DNA of 64,000 nt from JAZPYZ01 sp045544455. Its GTDB lineage: Bacteria; Bacillota; Clostridia; Oscillospirales; Acutalibacteraceae. Location of the stretch: NCBI GenBank assembly GCA_045544455.1, contig JAZPYZ010000008.1, positions 35,879 to 99,878 on the forward strand, given 5' to 3'. Position numbers and translations under genes: made by a program. The notes under the pieces are model-generated. The model searched no databases, had not been told where the DNA came from, and was given only the letters and a program-made list of their open reading frames with translations. Below, piece after piece: positions 41,376 to 51,107 of this stretch; the stretch's first letter is position 1; the number at the start of each line of letters is the position of its first letter.

Positions 41376-42095
41376 ATGGATATCTACAAGATCAATGACA
41401 TCGGTGAACTGATTCGCGATAACGCGTACGTGGGACGTGGTATTGTGGTTGGGAAAACCGCCGATGGTAAGAAGGCGGCGACCGCTTATTTCATCATGGG
41501 ACGTAGTGCCAATAGTCGCAATCGCGTCTTTACCGAAAAGGACGGCGCGGTATATACCGAACCTTTTGATGCTTCTAAAGTGGAAGATCCGAGTTTGATC
41601 ATCTATGCAGCGATCCGCGAACTCGATAATAAATTGATTGTTACCAACGGCGATCAAACCGATACCATCTATGACGGTGTAAAAGCAGGGAATACGTTTA
41701 GCGGTTCGCTTACTTCGCGTGAGTTTGAACCGGATGCGCCGAACCTCACACCCCGTATCAGTGGTATGTTGACCTTTGCTGACGGCGATTTTACCTATGA
41801 GATGAGTATTTTAAAAAGTGCCGATGCCGCAGGGACGGCGTGTAACCGGTACACCTTTAGTTACCCGTCGTTGGCAGGTCTTGGCCATTTTATTCATACC
41901 TACGTGTGTGACGGCAATCCGATTCCTACCTTCCAAGGGGAACCCGAGCGTGTAGCAATTCCGGATGATATCGATGCCTTTACCGCGACGTTGTGGGATG
42001 CGTTGAATGACGATAACAAGATCTCGCTGTACGTGCGTTATACCGATCTGGCTACCGGTGCGGTGGAAAATCGGTTGATCAATAAGAACAAGTAA
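41376..42095 (+). CDS. purO: IMP cyclohydrolase, PurO-like
   Basis: A 239-residue protein of the archaeal-type IMP cyclohydrolase family, recognised by AYVGRGIVVG, AYFIMGRSANSRNR and NGDQTDTIYDG. It closes FAICAR to IMP, the job done in most bacteria by the N-terminal domain of PurH. Directly downstream is a stand-alone AICAR transformylase, so PurH is functionally split here. It starts one base after the purN stop region with GGAACGAGA upstream. Confidence 0.9.
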   Translation: MDIYKINDIGELIRDNAYVGRGIVVGKTADGKKAATAYFIMGRSANSRNRVFTEKDGAVYTEPFDASKVEDPSLIIYAAIRELDNKLIVTNGDQTDTIYDGVKAGNTFSGSLTSREFEPDAPNLTPRISGMLTFADGDFTYEMSILKSADAAGTACNRYTFSYPSLAGLGHFIHTYVCDGNPIPTFQGEPERVAIPDDIDAFTATLWDALNDDNKISLYVRYTDLATGAVENRLINKNK

Positions 42096-42111
42096 TGTGG
42101 GGGAACGGACA

Positions 42112-43296
42112 ATGAAAGAATTTGAACTCAAATACGGTTGTAACCCGAACCAAAAACCGGCTAAAATCTTTATGCACGACGGTAGCGAACTGCCGATCGA
42201 GATTTTGAGTGGTCGTCCGGGTTTTATCAACTTTTTAGATGCGTTTAATGCGTGGCAACTGGTGAAAGAATTGAAAGAAGCCCTGGGACTTCCGGCGGCA
42301 ACTTCGTTCAAACACGTTAGTCCGACCTCGGCTGCGGTGGGCATTCCGTTGTCCGATACGCTGAAAAAAGCTTGTTTTGTAGACGACGTGGCCGGTTTGG
42401 ATGAATCGCCGCTGGCGTGTGCGTATGCCAGAGCGCGCGGCACCGATCGTATGTGCTCGTTCGGTGATTTCGTGGCATTGTCAGACGTGTGTGACGTTAC
42501 TACCGCGAAAATGATCAAACGCGAAGTGTCGGACGGTGTGATCGCGCCGGGTTATGAACCGGAAGCGCTGGAAATTTTGAAATCTAAACGTAATGGCAAC
42601 TATAACGTGATCCAAATTGATCCGAACTATGTGCCGACGGCTATTGAGCACAAACAAGTGTATGGTATCACGTTTGAACAAGGCCGCAACGAGTTCAAAA
42701 TCAACCGTGAATTGTTGGCCAATATGGTAACGCAAAACAAAGAACTGCCGGAAGAAGCCGTGCGTGACTTGATCATTGCGTTGATTACCCTCAAATATAC
42801 GCAATCCAACTCGGTGTGTTATGCGGTAGACGGACAAGCGATCGGCGTTGGTGCGGGGCAACAATCCCGTATTCACTGCACCCGTTTGGCCGGTACCAAA
42901 GCCGATACCTGGTTCTTGCGTCAACACGAAAAGGTGTTAAACCTGCCGTTTAGATCGGATCTCGGTCGTCCGGGCAGAGATAATGTTATCGACGGCTATA
43001 TTAATAAAAACGAAGAAGATGTTTGTGCCGACGGTATTTGGCAAAAATATTTCACCGAACAACCCGAACCGCTGACCAATGAAGAAGCCAAAGCGTTTTT
43101 GGCGACGAGAGACGGCGTGTCGCTTGGTTCGGACGCGTTTTTCCCGTTTGACGATAACATTGAACGCGCCAAGAGAAGCGGTGTGAAATATATCGCGGAA
43201 CCGGGAGGTTCGATTCGTGACGATGCCGTTATCGAATGTTGCGATAAATACGGCATGGTAATGTCTTTTACCGGTATGCGTTTGTTCCATCATTAA
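42112..43296 (+). CDS. purV: stand-alone AICAR formyltransferase (PurV/PurH C-terminal type)
   Basis: A 394-residue AICAR transformylase without the IMP cyclohydrolase domain. LKYGCNPNQKPAKI, SFKHVSPTSAAVG with the catalytic Lys-His, KYTQSNSVCYAVDGQAIGVGAGQQSRIHC and the final PGGSIRDDAVI are conserved. It uses 10-formyl-THF to formylate AICAR (ZMP), whose build-up is what the upstream ZTP riboswitch senses. The ATG at 42112 is preferred over GTG 42097 by spacing. It acts with PurO just upstream. Confidence 0.92.
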   Translation: MKEFELKYGCNPNQKPAKIFMHDGSELPIEILSGRPGFINFLDAFNAWQLVKELKEALGLPAATSFKHVSPTSAAVGIPLSDTLKKACFVDDVAGLDESPLACAYARARGTDRMCSFGDFVALSDVCDVTTAKMIKREVSDGVIAPGYEPEALEILKSKRNGNYNVIQIDPNYVPTAIEHKQVYGITFEQGRNEFKINRELLANMVTQNKELPEEAVRDLIIALITLKYTQSNSVCYAVDGQAIGVGAGQQSRIHCTRLAGTKADTWFLRQHEKVLNLPFRSDLGRPGRDNVIDGYINKNEEDVCADGIWQKYFTEQPEPLTNEEAKAFLATRDGVSLGSDAFFPFDDNIERAKRSGVKYIAEPGGSIRDDAVIECCDKYGMVMSFTGMRLFHH

Positions 43297-43317
43297 TAGG
43301 TAAGGAGAAACAACGAC

Positions 43318-44562
43318 ATGGATTTTAAAGAACTTCAACAGTACGATCCGGAACTGTATGCGGCCTCGGACCGCGAATTTACCCGTCAACAACAAAACAT
43401 TGAACTGATTGCGTCCGAAAACATCGTCAGCAAAGGCGTGTTATTGGCCGCCGGTACGGTGTTGACCAATAAATACGCCGAAGGCTATCCGGCACACCGC
43501 TATTACGGCGGATGTCAATTTGTGGACGAGGTGGAAGATCTCGCGCGTGAACGCGCTAAAAAGTTATTTGGCGCGGATCATGCCAACGTGCAACCGCATA
43601 GCGGTGCATCGGCTAACTTGGCGGCGTTTTACGCGTTACTCAAACCCGGTGACACGGTATTGTCGATGAGTTTGGCTCATGGCGGTCACCTGTCGCACGG
43701 TTCGCCGGTCAATATTTCCGGTAACTATTTCAATATCGTATCGTACGGCGTTTGCGATGAAGATGGCCGTATCGATTACGATAAAGTGGAACGTTTGGCG
43801 TTGGAACATCAGCCGAAGATGATTTTGGCCGGTGCTTCGGCGTATCCGCGTGCCATTGATTTTAAACGGTTCCGCGAAATTGCGGATAAAGTATCGGCGT
43901 ATTTTATGGTCGACATGGCCCATATTGCCGGTCTGGTGGCCGCCGGTGTGCACGAAAGCCCGGTTCCGTATGCGGATGTGGTTACTACTACTACGCACAA
44001 AACCTTGCGTGGCCCGCGTGGCGGCATGATTCTGTGCAAAGAACCGTTTGCCAAGATGATCGACAAAGCGATTTTCCCGGGCACACAAGGTGGTCCGTTG
44101 ATGCACATTATTGCGGCGAAAGCGGTGGCATTTAAAGAGGCGCTGGAAGACTCGTTTGTGGATTATCAAAAGCAAATTGTGAAAAATGCTTCCGTGTTGG
44201 CGGACGAGCTGAAAAAATGCGGATTTAATTTGGTGTCCGGCGGTACGGACAACCACTTGATTTTAATCGATCTGCAGAACTTTAACGTTACCGGTCGTGA
44301 TTTCGAAAAGAAACTCGATGAGGTGCATATCACCGCGAATAAAAACGCCGTGCCGAACGATCCGCAAAGTCCGTTTGTGACCAGCGGTATCCGCATTGGT
44401 ACCCCGGCAGTGACCTCGCGTGGCTTTAAAGAAGCTGAAATGGTGAAGATCGCGCATTGGTTGTATGATATCGTCACCGATTTTGAGGGGAACAAAGAAC
44501 GCGTTTGTGCCGAAGTACAGGCGCTTTGCGCACAGTTCCCGATTTATTCGGATTGTATCTAA
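43318..44562 (+). CDS. glyA: serine hydroxymethyltransferase GlyA
   Basis: PLP enzyme converting serine and THF to glycine and methylene-THF. QNIELIASENIVSKGVL, GYPAHRYYGGC, TTTTHKTLRGPRGGMILC (with the PLP lysine) and SGIRIGTPAVTSRG are typical. The 414-residue length is normal. Within the purine cluster it supplies glycine for PurD and one-carbon units for PurN and the AICAR transformylase. Confidence 0.97.
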   Translation: MDFKELQQYDPELYAASDREFTRQQQNIELIASENIVSKGVLLAAGTVLTNKYAEGYPAHRYYGGCQFVDEVEDLARERAKKLFGADHANVQPHSGASANLAAFYALLKPGDTVLSMSLAHGGHLSHGSPVNISGNYFNIVSYGVCDEDGRIDYDKVERLALEHQPKMILAGASAYPRAIDFKRFREIADKVSAYFMVDMAHIAGLVAAGVHESPVPYADVVTTTTHKTLRGPRGGMILCKEPFAKMIDKAIFPGTQGGPLMHIIAAKAVAFKEALEDSFVDYQKQIVKNASVLADELKKCGFNLVSGGTDNHLILIDLQNFNVTGRDFEKKLDEVHITANKNAVPNDPQSPFVTSGIRIGTPAVTSRGFKEAEMVKIAHWLYDIVTDFEGNKERVCAEVQALCAQFPIYSDCI

Positions 44563-44605
44563 GTGAGATACCGTCCCATATCGTCACAGACAGGAGTATT
44601 AGCAT

Positions 44606-45877
44606 ATGAACATCATGGTGGTAGGCGGCGGCGGACGAGAGCACGCTATTATTAAAAAACTGAAAGAAAATACAAACGTCACGCGTATATTTGCTTTGCC
44701 CGGCAACGGTGGAATCGCACGTGACGCTACCTGCGTTAATATCGATGCGAAAGATATCGAAGGGATTGTGGCGTTTGCTACCGAACATCACATCGATTAT
44801 GCCGTGGTAGCGCCGGATGATCCGTTGGTGCTCGGGTGTGTGGATGCGCTTGAAAACAAGGGGATTCCGTGTTTTGGACCGAAAGCCAATGCAGCTATTA
44901 TTGAGGGCAGTAAGGTGTTTTCAAAAAACCTTATGAAACAATATGGTATTCCGACGGCCGCCTACGAGGTGTTCGACGATATGAACAAGGCGCTCGAATA
45001 TCTCGATACCGCCCCGATCCCGACGGTGATCAAAGCCGACGGGTTGGCACTTGGTAAAGGGGTTATCATTGCGATGACACGCGACGAGGCCAAAGAAGCG
45101 GTTGTATCGATGATGCAGGACAAACAGTTCGGTAAAAGCGGCGACCGTGTCGTCATTGAAGAGTTTTTAACCGGTCCGGAAGTGTCGGTGCTGTCTTTTA
45201 CGGATGGCAAAACCGTGGTGCCGATGATTTCTTCGATGGACCACAAACGTGCCGGCGACAACGATACGGGACTGAACACCGGCGGCATGGGTACGGTGGC
45301 ACCTAACCCGTATTATACCGAAGAGGTGGCGACAACGTGCATGGAAACGATTTTCCTGCCGACGGTACGGGCGATGAACGCCGAAGGGCGTACGTTTAAA
45401 GGGTGTTTGTATTTCGGATTGATGTTGACGGAAAATGGACCGAAAGTCATCGAATACAACTGTCGTTTTGGTGATCCCGAAACGCAGGTGGTGTTGCCGC
45501 TATTAAAAAGCGATCTGCTCACCGTAATGCAAGCGGTTACCAACGGCACATTGGATCAAACCGAAGTGGTATTTGATGACCGACATGCCTGTTGTGTGAT
45601 TATGGCGTCAAACGGATATCCCAGCGCCTACGAAAAAGGATATGAGATTACGATTCCGGCGGCGGTAGCGGATAAAACCTATGTGGCCGGCGCGGCACAA
45701 ACGGACGGTAAGTTGGTTACGTCCGGGGGGCGCGTACTCGGTGTAACCGAGATGGCCGATAGTTTGGACGAAGCGATCGATAAGGCGTATGCGGCGGTGA
45801 AAACCATATCGTTCGAGAATGCCTATTATCGAAGCGATATCGGTAAGCGAGCATTGCAGGCTTTGACGGAGGATTAA
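44606..45877 (+). CDS. purD: phosphoribosylamine-glycine ligase PurD
   Basis: ATP-grasp enzyme joining phosphoribosylamine to glycine. MVVGGGGREHAI starts the N-domain, VIKADGLALGKGVIIA and NTGGMGTVAPNPYY are ATP-grasp segments, and VIEYNCRFGDPETQVVLP is the family signature. The 423-residue length is normal. It ends 3 bp before purL. Its substrate is the product of the upstream PurF-like enzyme. Confidence 0.97.
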   Translation: MNIMVVGGGGREHAIIKKLKENTNVTRIFALPGNGGIARDATCVNIDAKDIEGIVAFATEHHIDYAVVAPDDPLVLGCVDALENKGIPCFGPKANAAIIEGSKVFSKNLMKQYGIPTAAYEVFDDMNKALEYLDTAPIPTVIKADGLALGKGVIIAMTRDEAKEAVVSMMQDKQFGKSGDRVVIEEFLTGPEVSVLSFTDGKTVVPMISSMDHKRAGDNDTGLNTGGMGTVAPNPYYTEEVATTCMETIFLPTVRAMNAEGRTFKGCLYFGLMLTENGPKVIEYNCRFGDPETQVVLPLLKSDLLTVMQAVTNGTLDQTEVVFDDRHACCVIMASNGYPSAYEKGYEITIPAAVADKTYVAGAAQTDGKLVTSGGRVLGVTEMADSLDEAIDKAYAAVKTISFENAYYRSDIGKRALQALTED

Positions 45878-45880
45878 TAA

Positions 45881-48800
45881 ATGGTTTACAGAGTATTTGT
45901 GGAAAAGAAAAAAGAACTTGCTAATGAGGCCAAAGCGTTGTTAAACGACGCCAGAGGCCTGTTTGGCATCACCGGCTTGACCGATGTGCGCATCCTGAAC
46001 CGGTATGATGTGGAAAACATTGCGCAAGATTTGTTTGAATATGCGAAGAAAACGGTGTTTTCGGAACCGCAGTTGGATACGGTTTCGGATGAGATCCATT
46101 TGGAGAACGCCGTTGTGTTTGCGGTAGAATATTTGCCGGGCCAATTCGATCAACGGGCCGATTCGGCTGCGCAATGTATCCAAATTATTTCGCAAGGGGA
46201 CAGACCGGTCATTCGCACCGCTAAAGTGTATGCGTTGTATGGCAATCTGTCGGATGCGGATGTTGCGGAAATTAAAAAATATGTAATTAACCCGGTGGAA
46301 GCGCGTGAAGCGTCGTTGGAAAAACCGCAAACGTTAAAAGCGGATTACGATATTCCGACTACCGTGCAGACGCTGGACGGGTTTATCGATCTCGATAGAG
46401 CCGGACTGGAAGCATTTGTACGGGATTACGGTTTGGCGATGGATGCGGATGATATTGCGTTTTGTCAGGAATATTTCCGTGGCGAAAAACGCAACCCCAC
46501 CATTACCGAAATTCGTATGATCGATACCTATTGGTCGGATCACTGCCGTCACACCACATTCTTGACGGTGATTGACGACGTAACGTTTGAAGATAACCTG
46601 TTGCAAAGCGCTTATGAAGACTATTTGACGGTTCGCAAACAGCTTGGTCGCACCAAACCGATTTGTTTGATGGATCTGGCAACCATTGCTGTCAAATATC
46701 TCAAAACGCAAGGCAAGTTAGATAAATTGGATGAATCGGAAGAAATCAACGCTTGTACTGTGAAGATCGACGTAACGGTCGACGGCAAGAATGAGCCATG
46801 GTTGTTGTTGTTCAAAAACGAAACCCACAACCATCCGACGGAAATTGAACCGTTTGGTGGTGCGGCTACCTGTATCGGTGGTGCTATTCGCGATCCGTTA
46901 TCCGGCCGTTCGTATGTGTACGGTGCGATGCGTGTTACCGGTGCGGCCGATCCGACCGTTCCGGTAAGCGAAACCATTCCGGGAAAACTGCCGCAGCGTA
47001 AAATCGTGACGACGGCGGCGGCTGGTTATTCGTCCTACGGTAACCAAATCGGTTTAGCGACCGGTATTGTCGACGAACTGTATCATCCCGGCTACGCGGC
47101 TAAACGTATGGAAATCGGGGCGGTTATCGCGGCGGCGCCGGCCGAAAATGTGCGCCGTGAAGTGCCGAGCCCCGGTGACGTGGTTGTTTTGCTCGGTGGT
47201 TCCACCGGCCGTGACGGAATCGGTGGTGCAACCGGTTCTTCGAAAGCACACGATGTCCATTCGGTGGAAACCTGCGGTGCGGAAGTACAGAAGGGGAATG
47301 CCCCGGAAGAACGCAAACTGCAACGTTTATTCCGTAACGCCGAAGCTGCCCGTATGATCAAACGGTGCAACGATTTCGGTGCCGGTGGTGTATCGGTAGC
47401 CATTGGTGAATTAGCGGATGGGTTGGAGATCGACCTTAATGCGGTGCCGAAAAAATACGATGGTTTGGACGGGACCGAACTGGCTATCAGTGAATCGCAA
47501 GAACGCATGGCAGTGGTCATTGAACCGGAAAACGTGGATGCATTCTTGAAACTGGCTAACCAAGAAAACCTGCAAGCGTGTCCGGTGGCGGTTGTCAAAG
47601 CCGAACCGCGATTGGTGATGAATTGGAACGGCAACAAAATTGTGGATATCAGCCGTGAATTCTTAAATTCGAACGGTGCCGATAAACATATCAACATTAC
47701 GCCAGTGGCATCCGGACTTAAAGAACAGACGATTACCGGCGATTTTGTGGAAAACTATCGCCGTATCGCGAATGATTTAAATATCTGTTCGAAACGCGGT
47801 TTGTCCGAACGGTTTGACTCGACCATTGGTGCCGGTACGGTGTTGATGCCGTTTGGTGGAAAACATCAGTTGACTCCGATTCAAAGCATGGTACAAAAAG
47901 TATCGGTAGAACAAAAACATACCGATACCTGCTCGTTTATGTCGTGGGGATACAACCCGTATATTACGGAACAAAGCCCGTATCACGGTGCTTATCTGGC
48001 CGTCGTGGAATCCATTTGTAAGTTGATTGCAACGGGTGCTTCGTTCGAAGACGTGTACTTGACCTTCCAAGAATATTTTGAGCATCCCGGTAAAGACGGC
48101 AAACGTTGGGGAAAACCCTTGGCGGCCTTGCTGGGTGCGTTTAAAGCACAGATGGAATTCGGCGTTGGCTCGATTGGTGGTAAAGACTCCATGAGTGGTA
48201 GTTTTGAAGATCTGGACGTGCCGCCGACGTTGGTATCGTTTGCCGTTACGACAGGCAAAACCGATGAGGTCGTATCACCGGAATTTAAACAGGTTGGTAA
48301 CCGCGTGGTGGCGTTGACACCGACCTTTACGGCCGATGGATTGCCCGAGACCGCCTCGTTGATGAAGTTGTTTGATCAAGTAACGGCACTGTTGCGCAGC
48401 GGTAAAGCAGTATCGTGTTATACGCTTGGCATGGGTGGTATCGGTGAAGCGATCATGAAAATGGCGTTTGGTAATGGACTTGGTTTCCGTTATCAAGACG
48501 GTATGACTACGCAGGATATCTTTGCATACAACTATGCCACCTTCGTGTTAGAGATGACCGATGACAGTTTGGTAGAAAACACCATTGGTGTGATCACGGA
48601 TGACGGGACGATCACCTGCGGTGATGCGTGTGTATCGCTTAACGATTTGCTCGGTATCTACGAAGATAAGCTGGAAGGTGTATATACTTGCAACATTCCG
48701 AACGATCAACCGCGTATTCCGAACTTCTCGTTTGTCGCGACAGAACGTAAAGCGCCGGCGGTGAAGGTCGCGAAACCGAAAGTGTTGATCCCGGCGTTTC

Positions 48801-49573
48801 CGGGTACCAACTGTGAATTTGACAGTGCTAAAGCGGTGCGTGATGCCGGAGCTGACGCGGAAATTATCGTTATCAATAATCTGAATGCAGATGGTATTCG
48901 TGCCAGTGTGGAAACTTTTGCCGAAAAGGTGAAAACCGCGCAGATGATCTTCATTCCGGGTGGTTTCTCCGGTGGTGACGAACCGGACGGTAGCGGTAAA
49001 TTTATCACCGCGTTCTTCCGCAATGCCGCGATCAAAGAAGAAGTGGCGAATCTGTTGGATAACCGCGATGGTTTGATGTGCGGTATCTGTAACGGGTTCC
49101 AAGCGTTAATCAAACTTGGCTTGGTACCGTACGGTAAGATTATCGATACCGATGAAACCTGCCCGACCTTGACCTTTAATACTATCGGTCGTCACCAATC
49201 GCGCATTGTTCGCACGCGCATCGTGTCGAACAAATCACCGTGGTTGTCAGCCACCAACGTGGGTGACGTGTATAATGTGCCGATTTCGCACGGGGAAGGC
49301 CGCTTCTTAGCGGATGAAGAATTGATCCGCAAACTCGCTGAAAACGGTCAAATTGCCACCCAATACGTCGATTTGGATGGTAACGCGACCGGAGATGTGC
49401 GCTTTAACCCGAACGGTTCGTTGTTTGCAATCGAAGGTATTACGTCGCCGGATGGCCGTGTGTTCGGTAAGATGGGGCACTCGGAACGTATCGGCAATGG
49501 TTTGTACAAAAACGTTGAAGGAAACTATGATATTCAGATGTTCCGTTCAGCGGTGGAATATTTTACTAAATAA
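45881..49573 (+). CDS. purL: phosphoribosylformylglycinamidine synthase PurL, large single-chain form
   Basis: Converts FGAR to FGAM with glutamine and ATP. The 1230-residue chain fuses the synthetase and the glutaminase. The synthetase shows SDHCRHTTF, FKNETHNHPTEIEPFGGAATCIGG and GAGGVSVAIGELADG. The glutaminase, from about residue 965, has AFPGTNCEFD, FIPGGFSGGDEP and the nucleophile in MCGICNGFQ, with a late SHGEGR. A single-chain form like this contrasts with the PurS-PurQ-PurL complex of Bacillus. It shows that glutamine-derived ammonia is used at this step even though the PurF-like protein lacks its cysteine. Confidence 0.96.
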   Translation: MVYRVFVEKKKELANEAKALLNDARGLFGITGLTDVRILNRYDVENIAQDLFEYAKKTVFSEPQLDTVSDEIHLENAVVFAVEYLPGQFDQRADSAAQCIQIISQGDRPVIRTAKVYALYGNLSDADVAEIKKYVINPVEAREASLEKPQTLKADYDIPTTVQTLDGFIDLDRAGLEAFVRDYGLAMDADDIAFCQEYFRGEKRNPTITEIRMIDTYWSDHCRHTTFLTVIDDVTFEDNLLQSAYEDYLTVRKQLGRTKPICLMDLATIAVKYLKTQGKLDKLDESEEINACTVKIDVTVDGKNEPWLLLFKNETHNHPTEIEPFGGAATCIGGAIRDPLSGRSYVYGAMRVTGAADPTVPVSETIPGKLPQRKIVTTAAAGYSSYGNQIGLATGIVDELYHPGYAAKRMEIGAVIAAAPAENVRREVPSPGDVVVLLGGSTGRDGIGGATGSSKAHDVHSVETCGAEVQKGNAPEERKLQRLFRNAEAARMIKRCNDFGAGGVSVAIGELADGLEIDLNAVPKKYDGLDGTELAISESQERMAVVIEPENVDAFLKLANQENLQACPVAVVKAEPRLVMNWNGNKIVDISREFLNSNGADKHINITPVASGLKEQTITGDFVENYRRIANDLNICSKRGLSERFDSTIGAGTVLMPFGGKHQLTPIQSMVQKVSVEQKHTDTCSFMSWGYNPYITEQSPYHGAYLAVVESICKLIATGASFEDVYLTFQEYFEHPGKDGKRWGKPLAALLGAFKAQMEFGVGSIGGKDSMSGSFEDLDVPPTLVSFAVTTGKTDEVVSPEFKQVGNRVVALTPTFTADGLPETASLMKLFDQVTALLRSGKAVSCYTLGMGGIGEAIMKMAFGNGLGFRYQDGMTTQDIFAYNYATFVLEMTDDSLVENTIGVITDDGTITCGDACVSLNDLLGIYEDKLEGVYTCNIPNDQPRIPNFSFVATERKAPAVKVAKPKVLIPAFPGTNCEFDSAKAVRDAGADAEIIVINNLNADGIRASVETFAEKVKTAQMIFIPGGFSGGDEPDGSGKFITAFFRNAAIKEEVANLLDNRDGLMCGICNGFQALIKLGLVPYGKIIDTDETCPTLTFNTIGRHQSRIVRTRIVSNKSPWLSATNVGDVYNVPISHGEGRFLADEELIRKLAENGQIATQYVDLDGNATGDVRFNPNGSLFAIEGITSPDGRVFGKMGHSERIGNGLYKNVEGNYDIQMFRSAVEYFTK

Positions 49574-49585
49574 GGAGGATTTGTC

Positions 49586-51085
49586 ATGGCTTTCTATTAT
49601 TCTGAACCATCACATACGTTTAACGAATACCTACTTGTGCCGGGTTATTCGTCGGACAAATGTATCCCGTCGGCTGTTTCTCTCGAAGCGCCGTTGGTGA
49701 AGTACAAAAAAGGGGAGCAACCGGCGATTACGCTGAAAACCCCGCTGGTATCGGCCATTATGCAGTCGGTTTCCGGTGAGAAACTGGCTATTGCGCTGGC
49801 GAAAGAAGGCGGCGTATCCTTTATCTACGGTTCGCAATCGATCGAAGATGAAGCAGCTATGGTAGCGGCGGTGAAAAAACACAAAGCCGGTTTTGTGGTC
49901 AGCCAATCCAATATTTGCCCGGATAAAACGTTGGCAGATATCTTGGCGTTGAAAGAAAAGACCGGACACTCCACGGTGGCGGTTACCGCCGACGGTACGG
50001 CTACCGGTAAACTGCTCGGCATTGTTACTGGTCGCGATTATCGCGTTAGCCGCATGGCACCGGAAATGAAAGTGTCGGAATTTATGACGCCGCTGGAGAA
50101 ACTGGTTACGGCACCGGAAGGCACGACTTTAAAAGAGGCTAACGATATCATTTGGGATAACAAACTCAACTCGTTGCCGATCGTGGATAACCAAGGCCAT
50201 TTGTGTTATTTCGTGTTCCGTAAAGACTACGATCAGCACAAACGCAATCCGTTGGAACTGTTGGATGATCAAAAACGCTATGTGGTGGGTGCCGGTATCA
50301 ACACGCGCGACTATGCGGAACGTGTGCCGGCTCTGGTAGAAGCCGGTGTGGATGTGTTGTGCATCGACTCGTCCGAAGGGTTCTCCGAATGGCAAAAACG
50401 TACCATCGAATGGATCCGCGGTCAATACGGAGATACGGTTAAAGTTGGTGCCGGTAACGTGGTTGACGCCGAAGGGTTCCGCTTTTTAGCGGAAAACGGT
50501 GCGGACTTTATCAAAGTCGGTATCGGTGGCGGTTCGATCTGTATCACCCGTGAGACCAAAGGTATCGGCCGCGGTCAAGCGACCGCACTGATTGAAGTGT
50601 GTAAAGCGCGTGACGAATATTTTGCCGAAACCGGTGTTTATATTCCGGTATGTTCCGATGGCGGTATTGTGCACGATCATCACATCACCTTGGCGCTCGC
50701 TATGGGTGCGGATTTCATCATGCTTGGCCGCTATTTTGCTCGTTTTGACGAAAGCCCGACCGATAAGGTTAACGTCGGCGGTACGCTGATGAAAGAATAT
50801 TGGGGCGAAGGTTCTAACCGTGCGCGTAACTGGCAACGGTATGATTTGGGCGGTGCCGGTAAACTTTCGTTTGAAGAAGGTGTCGACTCGTATGTGCCGT
50901 ATGCCGGCAAATTGTCGGATAACGTGCAACAAACCTTGGCCAAAGTGCGTTCGACCATGTGTAACTGCGGTGCGTTGACCATTCCAGAATTGCAACAAAA
51001 AGCGCGTTTAACGTTGGTATCGCAATCCAGTATCGTTGAAGGCGGCGCGCATGACGTTACCTTGCATACCGCGAAAAAAGATTGA
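49586..51085 (+). CDS. guaB: IMP dehydrogenase GuaB
   Basis: Oxidises IMP to XMP, the first step to GMP. The 499-residue barrel holds the catalytic cysteine in KVGIGGGSICITRETKGIGRG and the NAD/IMP segments VLCIDSSEGFSEWQK and CSDGGIVHDHHITLALAMGADFIMLG. A CBS pair lies at about residues 100-215. The catalytic loop and C-terminal end differ from the common GIGPGSICTT form, so it belongs to a divergent IMPDH clade. The final TLHTAKKD lies 22 bp before the fhs start. Confidence 0.92.
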   Translation: MAFYYSEPSHTFNEYLLVPGYSSDKCIPSAVSLEAPLVKYKKGEQPAITLKTPLVSAIMQSVSGEKLAIALAKEGGVSFIYGSQSIEDEAAMVAAVKKHKAGFVVSQSNICPDKTLADILALKEKTGHSTVAVTADGTATGKLLGIVTGRDYRVSRMAPEMKVSEFMTPLEKLVTAPEGTTLKEANDIIWDNKLNSLPIVDNQGHLCYFVFRKDYDQHKRNPLELLDDQKRYVVGAGINTRDYAERVPALVEAGVDVLCIDSSEGFSEWQKRTIEWIRGQYGDTVKVGAGNVVDAEGFRFLAENGADFIKVGIGGGSICITRETKGIGRGQATALIEVCKARDEYFAETGVYIPVCSDGGIVHDHHITLALAMGADFIMLGRYFARFDESPTDKVNVGGTLMKEYWGEGSNRARNWQRYDLGGAGKLSFEEGVDSYVPYAGKLSDNVQQTLAKVRSTMCNCGALTIPELQQKARLTLVSQSSIVEGGAHDVTLHTAKKD

Positions 51086-51107
51086 TGGGAAAGTGAGTGA
51101 TAGTACC

